From RGIG3009 sp964470515 (GTDB lineage: Bacteria; Bacillota; Clostridia; Oscillospirales; Acutalibacteraceae), in NCBI GenBank assembly GCA_964470515.1, contig CAYYDD010000017.1, forward strand, positions 1 through 25,863: a stretch of DNA of 25,863 bases, read 5' to 3'. Shown in pieces: positions 15,245-23,345 of this stretch. A program made the position numbers and the translations under genes. Positions within the stretch are counted from its first letter, which is position 1, and each line of letters starts with the position of its first letter. The notes beneath the pieces are model-generated. The model was not told the origin of the DNA, made no database searches, and worked only from the letters and a program-made list of their open reading frames with translations.

Positions 15245-15949
15245 TCAACCGGCGCGTTCGATCTCACGGCGCAGGCGTTTGATGATCTTCTTTTCCAAGC
15301 GGGAAATATACGATTGCGAGATGCCAAGCAGATCGGCGACCTCCTTCTGCGTGTGCTCTTGCTCGCCACCGATGCCGAAGCGCAGGCGCATAATGGTTTG
15401 TTCCCGCTGCGGCAAATGCGACACACATTCCAGCAGCAGATCGCGCTCCGCCTCCTGCTCAATGCCGCGGTGCACAATATCGGGATCGCTTCCTAGGATA
15501 TCCGAAAGCAACAGCTCGTTGCCGTCCCAATCCACATTCAGCGGCTCGTCGATGGATAGCTCGTGCCGCAGCTGGGTGTTTTTGCGCAGGAACATCAGTA
15601 TCTCGTTTTCGATGCAACGGGAGGAGTAAGTAGCGAGCTTGATATTCTTATCTGCACGAAATGTGCTGACCGCCTTGATAAGCCCGATGGTGCCGATGGA
15701 GATCAGATCCTCGATACCCACACCGGAATTTTCAAATTTGCGGGCAATATATACTACCAGACGCAAATTGTGTGTGATGAGTGTATCCCGTGCGCCCGCA
15801 TCCCCATCGGCCGCACGCCGCAGAGCTACGGCCTCCTCCTCGGCGGTCAGGGGCGGCGGCAGAGTGTCGGCACCGTGGATATAATAGATGCCCTCCCCTG
15901 CTTTTTTCAGAAACAAGCACCGCAGCAGTGCCAGCAACTTTCGCATCAT
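15245..15949 (-). CDS. sigE: Sporulation sigma factor E (pro-sigma-E)
   Basis: This 234-residue sigma-70 family factor directs mother-cell gene expression early in sporulation. The N-terminal pro-sequence (about residues 1-27) is short, basic and hydrophobic, and the segment IYYIHGADTLPPPL matches the processing region of pro-sigma-E. Region 2 contains NLRLVVYIARKFENSGVGIEDLISIG and IKLATYSSRCIENEI. Region 4 ends in QKEVADLLGISQSYISRLEKK, the -35 recognition helix-turn-helix. Two ATGs in a row follow AAAGGGGAAAACG. It lies 14 bases after spoIIGA, as in Bacillus and Clostridium. The sigG gene often found next is not here: hppA follows in the opposite direction. Confidence 0.96.
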   Translation of the reverse strand: MMRKLLALLRCLFLKKAGEGIYYIHGADTLPPPLTAEEEAVALRRAADGDAGARDTLITHNLRLVVYIARKFENSGVGIEDLISIGTIGLIKAVSTFRADKNIKLATYSSRCIENEILMFLRKNTQLRHELSIDEPLNVDWDGNELLLSDILGSDPDIVHRGIEQEAERDLLLECVSHLPQREQTIMRLRFGIGGEQEHTQKEVADLLGISQSYISRLEKKIIKRLRREIERAG

Positions 15950-15963
15950 CGTTTTCCCCTTTC

Positions 15964-16824
15964 TTACAGATCGAGCACATCGCCGCCGATCAGCGCAGTA
16001 TACTCGCCGCAGCCCGGCTCGTCGGACAGTGCCACGTACACACCGGTAATATCACGCGGCGGCTCACCATTCCGCTTGACCGTGACGGCGGCCGGCACAA
16101 AAGCAGGCAGCAGGCCGTTGCCGCTGACCGTGCGGTACGGTATCATCCGCAGCCGCGGAGTGATACACACCGCACCCCCGCCCTCGGCACTGCGCAGAGC
16201 TTCGCCGAGCGGCAGCGGCAGATACGGCATCAGTGCCTCACGGTGAACGAGGATAACCGGGATGCCGGAGAACGGCTCACGCAGGTGCAGCCCGGTATCG
16301 TACAAGGCACGGCATTCGCAGAAACCGCAGCCGTCGCTGACGGTGACCGTATAATCCAACGCTGCGGGGGCGCGTTTGCGCGTCAAACGCTCGTACAGTC
16401 GTATTACCGCGTAGCTGACAAGTGCCAGCACCGTCAGCGTCAGCGGCGAAATATCGCAGTAAATGACACCGTTGCGGGTGAGCACCGTTTCACTGCCGGT
16501 GAGATACCACAGCGCGGTGACCAACCCCGACAGCAGTGCCGACACGCAAAACAGTGTGACGACCTGACGGATATAGCGTTTCAGACCGTGCCACACGAAG
16601 GCAATACGGATCATCAGCACGGCACCAAGCAGGTGCAACAGCAGGGACAGGGCAGTCGGGACGGTCAATAATATCTGGCAGGCGGCGATACCGCCGAGTG
16701 CGGCACCGAGCACTACGCGAAAGCGGCGGGTGGGCAGATGCAGAAGCCGCGCGGTCAATGACAGCAGTAAATAGTCGATAAACCAGTTAAGTACGATCAG
16801 TACGTCCAGATAGATGACCGGCAT
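15964..16824 (-). CDS. spoIIGA: Sigma-E processing peptidase SpoIIGA
   Basis: This 286-residue membrane aspartic protease cleaves the pro-sequence from sigma-E during sporulation. The N-terminal half has about five membrane helices starting from MPVIYLDVLIVLNWFIDYLLL, the typical SpoIIGA start. The C-terminal half is the protease domain with the catalytic D-T-G at residues 176-178 in ALYDTGLHLREPF, and it later contains the family-like GLLPAFVPAAV and LIGGDVL segments. The ATG at 16824 follows a GGGGGTGGG stretch. The open frame continues much further upstream but only through the promoter and lemA. It is co-transcribed with sigE from a promoter carrying Spo0A-box-like sites. Confidence 0.95.
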   Translation of the reverse strand: MPVIYLDVLIVLNWFIDYLLLSLTARLLHLPTRRFRVVLGAALGGIAACQILLTVPTALSLLLHLLGAVLMIRIAFVWHGLKRYIRQVVTLFCVSALLSGLVTALWYLTGSETVLTRNGVIYCDISPLTLTVLALVSYAVIRLYERLTRKRAPAALDYTVTVSDGCGFCECRALYDTGLHLREPFSGIPVILVHREALMPYLPLPLGEALRSAEGGGAVCITPRLRMIPYRTVSGNGLLPAFVPAAVTVKRNGEPPRDITGVYVALSDEPGCGEYTALIGGDVLDL

Positions 16825-16843
16825 TGTCCCACCCCCGTGTTTA

Positions 16844-16877
16844 ATTATACTCACGAAATAGCGAAAATCCTGCCGAA
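16844..16877 (-). promoter_or_regulatory. spoIIGA-sigE promoter with Spo0A-box-like sites
   Basis: A TATAAT (complement of 16844-16849) lies 20 bases before the spoIIGA ATG. No normal -35 is present. On the minus strand are TTCGGCA (16871-16877, a perfect complement of the Spo0A word TGNCGAA), TTCGCTA and TTCGTGA (each one base off). The distance from the perfect box to -10 is close to that in the Bacillus subtilis spoIIG promoter, which Spo0A activates. Confidence 0.6.
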
Positions 16878-16918
16878 ATCGGGAAAATGAAAAAATTTTA
16901 AACACAGCGGATGAACTG

Positions 16919-16947
16919 TTGAATCGCGGTGGTTTTTGTGGTATGCT
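16919..16947 (+). promoter_or_regulatory. Promoter of the lemA operon
   Basis: TTGAAT at 16919-16924, 17 bases, and TATGCT at 16942-16947, then AAGGAGG before the lemA ATG. Confidence 0.72.
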
Positions 16948-16971
16948 AATAGCAATAAGGAGGTAATCACT

Positions 16972-17538
16972 ATGAAAAAAGGTTTGATCATCGTTTTGGT
17001 TGTTATCGCCGTTGTCGGTCTGATCGTCGGTCTGTTTGTCGGCTGCTATAACGGCTTGGTGGACGCGGAGCTGGAGGTGGATTCCAAGGCCGCTACGGTG
17101 GATACGATGCTCACTCGCCGTGCGGATCTTATCCCCAATCTGGTGAGCACGGTCAAGGGTTATGCCGCGCACGAATCGGAGGTGTACACCGCCATTGCGG
17201 ATGCGCGTTCCAAGCTCGCGGGTAGCACCACTACCGAGGATAAGCTAGCCGCCAACGATGAGCTGAGCTCGGCTATCAGCCGGTTGCTGGTCGTAGTCGA
17301 GCAGTATCCCGAGTTACAGGCGAGTCAGCAGTTCATTGCGCTGCAGGATCAGTTAGAGGGTGCGGAAAACCGCATTTCCACCGCACGGACGGATTATAAC
17401 GAGACGGTGAAGGAATACAACACCAAGCTGCGCCGTTTCCCCACCAATCTCATTGCGGGGATGTTCGGCTTTGAGGCGCGCGAGATGTACGAGGCTCCCG
17501 CCGGAGATCAAGATGCACCTGTGGTCGATTTTAGCTGA
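16972..17538 (+). CDS. lemA: LemA family protein
   Basis: This 188-residue protein has one N-terminal membrane helix (LIIVLVVIAVVGLIVGLFVG) followed by a long helical domain outside the cytoplasm. The segments RRADLIPNLVSTVKGYAAHE, LLVVVEQYPELQASQQF and the end FPTNLIAGMFGFEAREMYEA are diagnostic of LemA. The cellular role is uncertain. The family frequently occurs next to TPM-domain proteins, as here. The start at 16972 is fixed by AAGGAGG ahead of it and by the helix beginning at once; the open frame upstream of it is not used. Confidence 0.95.
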   Translation: MKKGLIIVLVVIAVVGLIVGLFVGCYNGLVDAELEVDSKAATVDTMLTRRADLIPNLVSTVKGYAAHESEVYTAIADARSKLAGSTTTEDKLAANDELSSAISRLLVVVEQYPELQASQQFIALQDQLEGAENRISTARTDYNETVKEYNTKLRRFPTNLIAGMFGFEAREMYEAPAGDQDAPVVDFS

Positions 17539-17546
17539 GGCGCGGT

Positions 17547-18314
17547 ATGAGGTGTGTGAAAACAGCGGTCGTCCTGCTGCTGGCGGTGCTGTTGACAGCA
17601 CTGCCGGTGAGCGCGGCACTTGAGCTCTCGGAGCCGACAACCCGGTTTTTCGTGAACGATTTTGCCGACGTGATGGACAGTGCTGCCGAGGATGCGGTGT
17701 ATGCTGCCGGTGTGCAGTTATATGAAAAGACGGGGGCGCAGGCCGTGGTGGTGACAGTGGAGTCCTTGGATGGTGCCGCCATTGAAGATTACAGTCTGCA
17801 TCTGGGACGTAAATGGGGCATCGGCGACGACGAAAAGAATACCGGCGTGCTGTTGCTGCTGGCCGTGGAGGATCGCGATGTGCGCATTGAGGTCGGTTAC
17901 GGCTTGGAGGGCGCAATCACGGATATGCGCTCGGGCATCCTGCTGGACAATTACGCCATCCCCTATTTTGCCGAGGATGATTTTGAGACCGGTCTGCAAA
18001 AGACATACGATGCGATCGTGAACGAAGTTTATCTGGAGTTCGGTTTAGAAGCCGACCCCGATTATGTGCCGGCGGACGACCTCAACGGGGGTGACGGCAT
18101 TATGGGAGACATTGGCGGTATCGCGTTAGCGATCGTAATCCTGGCTCTCCTATCGTTCATCGGCGGACGCGGATTTCCCCTGTTCATCGGTAGCGGTTTC
18201 CGCCATCATAGCGGTGGAGGCTTCCATCATCACGGAGGCGGCGGCTTCGGCGGCGGTGGTTTCCGCGGAGGTGGCGGCTCCTTTGGCGGCGGTGGAGCAT
18301 CGCGGAGATTTTAG
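17547..18314 (+). CDS. TPM-domain (YgcG-like) membrane protein with Gly/His-rich tail
   Basis: This 255-residue protein has a signal peptide (VKTAVVLLLAVLLTALPVSAA), a TPM domain from about residue 30 to 165 (FVNDFADVMDSAAE..., GIGDDEKNTGVLLLLAVEDRDVRIEVGYGLEGAITD), then a membrane helix (IALAIVILALLSFIGG). The tail is rich in glycine, histidine, phenylalanine and serine, with repeated GGGGF-like units and HH pairs. TPM domains have been linked to acid phosphatase activity and photosystem repair in plants, but the role in bacteria is open. It starts 8 bases after lemA, so the two are one operon and likely work together at the membrane. Confidence 0.9.
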   Translation: MRCVKTAVVLLLAVLLTALPVSAALELSEPTTRFFVNDFADVMDSAAEDAVYAAGVQLYEKTGAQAVVVTVESLDGAAIEDYSLHLGRKWGIGDDEKNTGVLLLLAVEDRDVRIEVGYGLEGAITDMRSGILLDNYAIPYFAEDDFETGLQKTYDAIVNEVYLEFGLEADPDYVPADDLNGGDGIMGDIGGIALAIVILALLSFIGGRGFPLFIGSGFRHHSGGGFHHHGGGGFGGGGFRGGGGSFGGGGASRRF

Positions 18315-18354
18315 ACCACCGATTTCGGCCGATACAGATGTACCGATAATAAGC

Positions 18355-18400
18355 AAGAACGAGCCTCACGATTTGGTCGGGAAGCTCGTTCTTATGTTTT
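18355..18400 (+). terminator. Terminator of the lemA operon
   Basis: AAGAACGAGC at 18355-18364 pairs with GCTCGTTCTT at 18384-18393, followed by ATGTTTT. Confidence 0.82.
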
Positions 18401-18446
18401 ACTGTTGTTTTACAAAAATTTTCTGGTAATTCCCGGTAATATGCAG

Positions 18447-18452
18447 TATAAT
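18447..18452 (+). promoter_or_regulatory. -10 box of the galactokinase-like gene
   Basis: TATAAT stands 28 bases before the chosen ATG. No good -35 was found at the right distance, so an activator may be needed. Confidence 0.45.
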
Positions 18453-18479
18453 GGGGTTGTTGAAAGGGAGACCTGCAAA

Positions 18480-19769
18480 ATGAGCAATGCAAATAGCATT
18501 TTAACCGCGCTGAACAACAGACGGTATGACTCAGCTTTGACACGGCTGTACGGTGCCGACGCGGTTTTCTCGCAACGTAAGCGATATCTCAAAGCCGTGG
18601 AAACGTTTGTGGAGTTATACGGTGACAGTGACGATATCGCGCTGTTTTCCGCCCCCGGCCGCACCGAGATCGGCGGTAATCATACCGACCACAATCACGG
18701 CTGCGTACTGGCGGCGGCCGTCAATCTGGATATCATCGGCGTAGCCGCCCCCACGGAGGAGCGGGTCATCCGCATCCAGTCAGCCGGGTACAAGCCTGAC
18801 ACCATTGACCTGAACGATCTCGCAGTACACCCGAAGGAGACCAACCGCTCCGCATCGTTGGTGCGCGGCGTGGCGGCACGTTTCGATCAGCTTGGCTATA
18901 CCGTCGGCGGTCTGCGGGCATATACTACATCGAACGTTCTAAAAGGCTCGGGCCTGTCCTCATCGGCGGCGTTTGAGGTGTTGCTCGGCACGATGCTGAA
19001 CCATCTGTTTAACGGCGGACGCGTGGACGCGGTAGAGATCGCGAAGATCGCGCAGTACGCCGAAAATGTGTATTTCGGCAAGCCGAGCGGTCTGATGGAT
19101 CAGATAGCCTCGTCGGTGGGTGGTATCATCACCCTTGATTTTGCAGATGCAGAGTCCCCCGTTATCCGCACGGTGGATTACGATTTTTCACAAAGCGGGC
19201 ACAAGCTGTGCATCGTGGATACCGGCGGCAATCACGCCGGCCTAACACACGAATACGCCGCAGTGACCGAGGAGATGAAGAGCATTTCCCGTGCGCTGGG
19301 TGTGGAATATCTGCGGGAGACCTCTTACGAGGCGTTGCTGGATAAGCTCTCCACCATTCGTGAGTCATGCGGTGATCGTGCGGTGCTGCGTGCGATGCAC
19401 TTCTTCGGCGATAACGCCAGAGTCAGTGAGCAGGTCGCCGCGCTGAAAAAGGACGATTTTACCACGTTCTGCCGCTTGGTGACCGCTTCGGGTCATTCCT
19501 CATTTGAGTATCTGCAGAACATCTATTCCAACGCGGATGTGCGGTTCCAAGGCCTATCGCTGGCGTTGGCGCTGGCACAGCGTGTGCTGGACGGCGAGGG
19601 GGCTTGCCGTGTTCACGGCGGCGGATTCGGCGGTACAACACAGAACTTTGTGCCGGAGTACAAGGTAGCAGCCTTTACGGAAACGATGGAAGCGGTGTTC
19701 GGCCACGGCAGCTGCCACAGCTTAACGATCCGCCCCTGCGGCGGCGTACGGATCGAAGCGGAAAATTAA
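18480..19769 (+). CDS. galK: Galactokinase-like GHMP sugar kinase
   Basis: This 429-residue GHMP-family kinase probably phosphorylates galactose or a related sugar at C1 using ATP. Motif 1 is SAPGRTEIGGNHTDHNHG (from residue 57), which differs from the classical GEHTDYN: the glutamate is N67 and the tyrosine is H71. Motif 2 is LKGSGLSSSAAFEV, the ATP loop, and motif 3 is CRVHGGGFGGT. This variant is common in Clostridia under the name galactokinase. The ATG at 18480 follows GAAAGGGAG, and the longer frame from 18405 would cover the promoter. No galT or galE is adjacent. It converges with glgP. Confidence 0.85.
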   Translation: MSNANSILTALNNRRYDSALTRLYGADAVFSQRKRYLKAVETFVELYGDSDDIALFSAPGRTEIGGNHTDHNHGCVLAAAVNLDIIGVAAPTEERVIRIQSAGYKPDTIDLNDLAVHPKETNRSASLVRGVAARFDQLGYTVGGLRAYTTSNVLKGSGLSSSAAFEVLLGTMLNHLFNGGRVDAVEIAKIAQYAENVYFGKPSGLMDQIASSVGGIITLDFADAESPVIRTVDYDFSQSGHKLCIVDTGGNHAGLTHEYAAVTEEMKSISRALGVEYLRETSYEALLDKLSTIRESCGDRAVLRAMHFFGDNARVSEQVAALKKDDFTTFCRLVTASGHSSFEYLQNIYSNADVRFQGLSLALALAQRVLDGEGACRVHGGGFGGTTQNFVPEYKVAAFTETMEAVFGHGSCHSLTIRPCGGVRIEAEN

Positions 19770-19773
19770 ATTC

Positions 19774-19816
19774 AAAACAAACGCGGTGTGTCATTACGAC
19801 ATACCGCGTTTGTTTT
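19774..19816. terminator. Bidirectional terminator between galK and glgP
   Basis: AAAACAAACGCGGT and ACCGCGTTTGTTTT form a 14-base stem, extended with GTGTC/GACAT around an ATTAC loop. A-runs and T-runs on the two sides make it work for both converging genes. Confidence 0.92.
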
Positions 19817-19854
19817 GATAGGATCCCTCGCCGACTGTATTGGTAATTATGATT

Positions 19855-22287
19855 TTATTTGAGCGGACGGGCGTTCCAGATGGTCTCCGCATAATCGCGG
19901 ATAGAACGGTCGGAGGCAAACTTACCACTGCACGCGGTGTTCAGCAACGCCATACGCGTCCAGGCATCACGGTCGCGGTAAGTCTCGCCCGAGCGCCGCT
20001 GTGCGTCCTGATACGAGGCAAAATCCGCCAGCACCATATACGGATCCTTGGTTAACAGCGAACCCGCGATCTCGGCGTAATTGCGACCTCCGAATCCCTT
20101 GTACATCGCGTCGATCGCGCGGCGGATGCGCGGGTCAGCCTGATAAAATTCCTGCGGATGATAACCGATCTGCTTCCGGGCAGTGACCTCCTGCTCGTTC
20201 ATACCGAACAGGAACATATTCTCCGCACCGACCTGCTGACAGATCTCCACGTTGGCACCGTCGAGCGTACCCAGTGTGATCGCGCCGTTCATCATCAGCT
20301 TCATATTGCCGGTGCCACTCGCCTCGGTACCCGCCAGCGAGATCTGCTCACTGATATCCGCGGCCGGCATCAGCAGCTCGGCCAGCGTGACGCGGTAATC
20401 CTCCAAATACACCACACGTAGCTTTTCACGGATGACCGGATCTCTTTCGATCTCCTCGGACAGCTTGCAGATAAAGCGGATGATCTCCTTGGCAAGGAAA
20501 TACCCCGGTGCGGACTTCGCGCCGAAAATATAGGTGCGCGGCGTAATATCCAGCGTGGGGTCCTCTTTGAGTGCCAGATACGTATCCAGAATATTCAGCG
20601 CATTGAGGTGCTGACGCTTGTACTCGTGCAAACGCTTGACCTGCACGTCAAAAACGGATACGGGATCCACGGTGATGCCGTTGTTCTTCTTAATATATTT
20701 CGCCAACCGCTCCTTGTTGCGCTGCTTGATCGCCATAAACGTCTCGCGCACGGCGGCATCGTCTGCCAGCGGCTTGAGCTTTTCCAGCTCAGCGGCATCC
20801 AGTACAAAACCGTCGCCGATATGCCCGGTGATGAACTGCGTCAGCTCCGGGTTGGCCTGACACAGCCAGCGACGGTGCGCGATACCGTTGGTGACGTTGC
20901 GGAATTTCTCCGGCATCACACTATACGCGTCACGGAACACGGTCTGCTTCAGGATCTCACTATGGATCTGCGCCACACCGTTGACCGCATGCGACGCGGC
21001 CACGCACAGATTCGCCATACGCACCACGCCATAACTGATAATAGCCATACGGCTGACCTTTTCCACATCGCCGCCGGTGGCTTCCATCATCTGCGCACCA
21101 AAGCGGTTGTTGATCTCACAGACGATCTGATGAATACGCGGCAGACGCTGACGGAACAGATCCTCCGGCCAGCATTCCAGCGCTTCCTTCATCACGGTAT
21201 GGTTGGTATATGCCACCGTACGGGTGACGATATCCCACGCATGCTCCCAGCCGTAGCCGCACTCATCCAGCAGCAAACGCATCAGCTCGGGGATTGCGAG
21301 AGTCGGATGCGTGTCATTGATATGGATAGCAGCCATTTCCGGCAGATTATCCAGCGTGCCGAACTGCTCCAGATGACGGTATACGATATCCTGCACCGAC
21401 GCGGAGGCCAGAAAATACTGCTGCGACAAGCGGAGGGATTTGCCCTCACGGTGATCGTCGGCGGGATACAGCACCTGCGTGATGATCTCCGCCATTGCCT
21501 TCTGCTCTACGGCGCGCATATACTCGCCCTGATTGAACAGCGACATATCCATCCCCGGGGCGGTAGCTTTCCACAAACGCAGCGTGGACACACCCTTCCC
21601 GTCCTTACCGGCAACCATCAGATCAAACGGCTGTGCGATGACACGGGTAGCGTTGACGTGCTCGACGTGATGATAGGTGCCGTCCCACCACTCGTGAACC
21701 TCGCCGTCGAACAGCACGTCCTTGGCAAGCTCGGGACGCGGCAGCAGCCAGCACTGGCCGCCGGGCAGCCAGAAATCGGGCAGCTCGGTCTGCCAGCCGT
21801 CCACCAGCTTCTGACGGAAGATGCCGCACTCATACAGCAGCGAATACCCGATGGCGGGAATGGACGCTGTGGCCAGACCATCCAAAAAGCACGCTGCCAG
21901 ACGGCCGAGGCCGCCGTTGCCGAGACCGGCATCCGGCTCCAGCTCATACAGCGAATCCAGCTTTACCTTGTACTCCGACAGCACAGCGCGCACCACGTCG
22001 GTCAGATTCATATTGAACAGCGTATTCTTCAGCGAGCGACCCATCAGAAATTCCATACACAGATAGTAGACCTGCTTGGACTGCTGCTTGTGGGTCTTGG
22101 AAATGTATTGGATACGCAACGTACGCATTCGATCACGCAGGACAAGAGCCAGTGCCTCGTAAAAATTCTCATTCGTGGCTTGTTCCGGTGTGACGGAAAA
22201 CGCCGTGAGCAGCTTGGCGCACAGCTCCTCGCGCAGGGTATCCTTCTCTGTCGCGGAGACCGTTGCCTTCTTTGGGGAAGCAGCCAT
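19855..22287 (-). CDS. glgP: Glycogen/alpha-glucan phosphorylase
   Basis: This 810-residue cytoplasmic enzyme releases glucose-1-phosphate from glycogen or maltodextrin with pyridoxal phosphate as cofactor. The N-terminal region has KQVYYLCMEFLMGRSL and DAGLGNGGLGRLAACFLD, both typical. The C-terminal domain carries EASGTGNMKLMMNGA, in which K663 binds the cofactor, followed by ITLGTLDGANVEI. The length agrees with bacterial family members. The ATG at 22287 is preceded by AGGAGAAAGGATT. It is monocistronic, with its own promoter and a shared terminator with galK. Confidence 0.97.
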   Translation of the reverse strand: MAASPKKATVSATEKDTLREELCAKLLTAFSVTPEQATNENFYEALALVLRDRMRTLRIQYISKTHKQQSKQVYYLCMEFLMGRSLKNTLFNMNLTDVVRAVLSEYKVKLDSLYELEPDAGLGNGGLGRLAACFLDGLATASIPAIGYSLLYECGIFRQKLVDGWQTELPDFWLPGGQCWLLPRPELAKDVLFDGEVHEWWDGTYHHVEHVNATRVIAQPFDLMVAGKDGKGVSTLRLWKATAPGMDMSLFNQGEYMRAVEQKAMAEIITQVLYPADDHREGKSLRLSQQYFLASASVQDIVYRHLEQFGTLDNLPEMAAIHINDTHPTLAIPELMRLLLDECGYGWEHAWDIVTRTVAYTNHTVMKEALECWPEDLFRQRLPRIHQIVCEINNRFGAQMMEATGGDVEKVSRMAIISYGVVRMANLCVAASHAVNGVAQIHSEILKQTVFRDAYSVMPEKFRNVTNGIAHRRWLCQANPELTQFITGHIGDGFVLDAAELEKLKPLADDAAVRETFMAIKQRNKERLAKYIKKNNGITVDPVSVFDVQVKRLHEYKRQHLNALNILDTYLALKEDPTLDITPRTYIFGAKSAPGYFLAKEIIRFICKLSEEIERDPVIREKLRVVYLEDYRVTLAELLMPAADISEQISLAGTEASGTGNMKLMMNGAITLGTLDGANVEICQQVGAENMFLFGMNEQEVTARKQIGYHPQEFYQADPRIRRAIDAMYKGFGGRNYAEIAGSLLTKDPYMVLADFASYQDAQRRSGETYRDRDAWTRMALLNTACSGKFASDRSIRDYAETIWNARPLK

Positions 22288-22320
22288 AATCCTTTCTCCT
22301 TTTCTGCAAGGTATGCTTAC

Positions 22321-22349
22321 AGTATATACTACATCTCAAAAAAAAGCAA
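22321..22349 (-). promoter_or_regulatory. Promoter of glgP
   Basis: The minus strand shows TTGCTT (complement of 22344-22349), 17 bases beginning with a T-run, and TATACT (complement of 22321-22326). Confidence 0.65.
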
Positions 22350-22457
22350 TACTTATTCACTCTGACCAAGAATTTCCTTTTTTGCCGCTGTTTTTGGCCT
22401 TCTGTTTTGACTTTGTGCACAAAAAATTGATATTTTTTGGCTGTAGCAAAACCGTAT

Positions 22458-22486
22458 TTGCATTTTAGCCGCCGATGTGTTAAAAT
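22458..22486 (+). promoter_or_regulatory. Promoter of trmL
   Basis: TTGCAT at 22458-22463, 17 bases, TAAAAT at 22481-22486, then AGGAGGTG in front of the ATG. Confidence 0.68.
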
Positions 22487-22511
22487 AAGGGACGGATTAG
22501 GAGGTGCTGTG

Positions 22512-23006
22512 ATGGCACAGCTCAATATTGTTTTGGTAGAGCCGGAGATCCCGCAGAACACGGGAAACATCAGCCGCACCTGCGCCGCAACGGGCAGTCG
22601 GCTGCACATCGTCAAGCCGATGGGCTTTACCATTGACGACCGCAAGCTCAAACGCGCCGGACTGGATTACTGGCATCTGCTGGATATTACGTACTATGAG
22701 AATCTGGCAGAGTTTTTCGAGACAAATCACGGTCCGTTTTTCTATTTCACCACCAAGGGCACACACATTTATTCCGACGTGAAATACCCGGACGGTGCGT
22801 ATCTGGTATTCGGCAAGGAGACGAAGGGACTGCCGGAGAAGCTGTTGCACGAGCATCCCGACGAATGTGTGCGCCTGCCAATGCTGGATGATGACGCGGC
22901 CCGTTCGCTGAACTTGTCCAACACGGTGGCCGTCGGCGTGTATGAGGTGCTGCGTCAGTGGGGCTACCCTGCCCTGCGCACCAAGGGACATCTTACAAAA
23001 TATTGA
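22512..23006 (+). CDS. trmL: tRNA (cytidine/uridine-34-2'-O)-methyltransferase
   Basis: This 164-residue SPOUT-class methyltransferase methylates the wobble ribose of tRNA-Leu isoacceptors with S-adenosylmethionine. The start MAQLNIVLVEPEIPQNTGNI and the KPMGF segment are diagnostic, and the knot-forming motifs are YLVFGKETKGLPEKLL and RSLNLSNTVAVGVYEVLRQ. The length equals the single-domain TrmL. The ATG at 22512 is preceded by TTAGGAGGTGCTG, and the open frame before it is not used. The gene stops 10 bases before the tRNA-Ser promoter with no terminator between them. Confidence 0.95.
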   Translation: MAQLNIVLVEPEIPQNTGNISRTCAATGSRLHIVKPMGFTIDDRKLKRAGLDYWHLLDITYYENLAEFFETNHGPFFYFTTKGTHIYSDVKYPDGAYLVFGKETKGLPEKLLHEHPDECVRLPMLDDDAARSLNLSNTVAVGVYEVLRQWGYPALRTKGHLTKY

Positions 23007-23016
23007 TAAAAATCCA

Positions 23017-23045
23017 TTGACAAACGCCGCCGTATCCACTATAAT
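23017..23045 (+). promoter_or_regulatory. Consensus promoter of tRNA-Ser
   Basis: A perfect TTGACA at 23017-23022, a 17-base spacer and a perfect TATAAT at 23040-23045. Confidence 0.92.
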
Positions 23046-23059
23046 AGGGTGTGCTGCGT

Positions 23060-23147
23060 GGAGAGTTGTCCGAGTGGTCGAAGGTGCAGCACTCGAAATG
23101 CTGTAGGGCGAAAGTCCTCTAGGGTTCGAATCCCTAACTCTCCGCCA
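23060..23147 (+). tRNA. tRNA-Ser(CGA)
   Basis: This class II tRNA has acceptor GGAGAGT/ACTCTCC, anticodon stem-loop CAGCA-CTCGAAA-TGCTG (anticodon CGA, reads UCG), a long variable arm TAGGGCGAAAGTCCT, a normal T arm, discriminator G and an encoded CCA. Confidence 0.96.
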
Positions 23148-23193
23148 AAACGAAAATCCTGTCGATTATTGTCGGCAGGATTTTTCGTTTTGT
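23147..23193 (+). terminator. Terminator of tRNA-Ser
   Basis: AAAACGAAAATCCTG pairs with CAGGATTTTTCGTTTT around a short loop, with a closing T-run. The same CGACAGGATTTT word recurs at 23231-23243 inside the next repeat. Confidence 0.85.
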
Positions 23194-23292
23194 ATTATTC
23201 ATTTTTCATTATTCAATATTCATCATTCATTCGACAGGATTTTCAATGAATAATGAATGATGAAATAGCTTACGCTGATGAATAATGAATAA
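23191..23292. repeat. AT-rich imperfect inverted repeat built from TTCATTATTCA words
   Basis: TTCATCATTCATT at 23219-23231 has an exact inverted copy at 23252-23264. Further copies of ATTATTCA and TGAATAAT lie on both sides (about 23195-23216 and 23277-23292), so the arms are longer but interrupted. It resembles a small non-coding mobile or palindromic element. No gene is inside. Confidence 0.65.
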
Positions 23293-23321
23293 TTGATTTT
23301 ACCTTATGTTTCTGCTATAAT
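23293..23321 (+). promoter_or_regulatory. Promoter of the 113-residue ORF
   Basis: TTGATT at 23293-23298, 17 bases, then a perfect TATAAT at 23316-23321. It begins where the preceding inverted repeat ends. Confidence 0.78.
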
Positions 23322-23345
23322 GTTTAAAGAGGCGGTGATTATATA

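Noticed and set aside
15964..17172. 402-residue version of SpoIIGA
   Set aside because: The additional part runs antisense through lemA and the promoter; the family start is MPVIYLDV at 16824.
20608..22365. 585-residue plus-strand ORF
   Set aside because: It is antisense to glgP, whose protein is unmistakable; the long frame is a by-product of GC-rich codon use.
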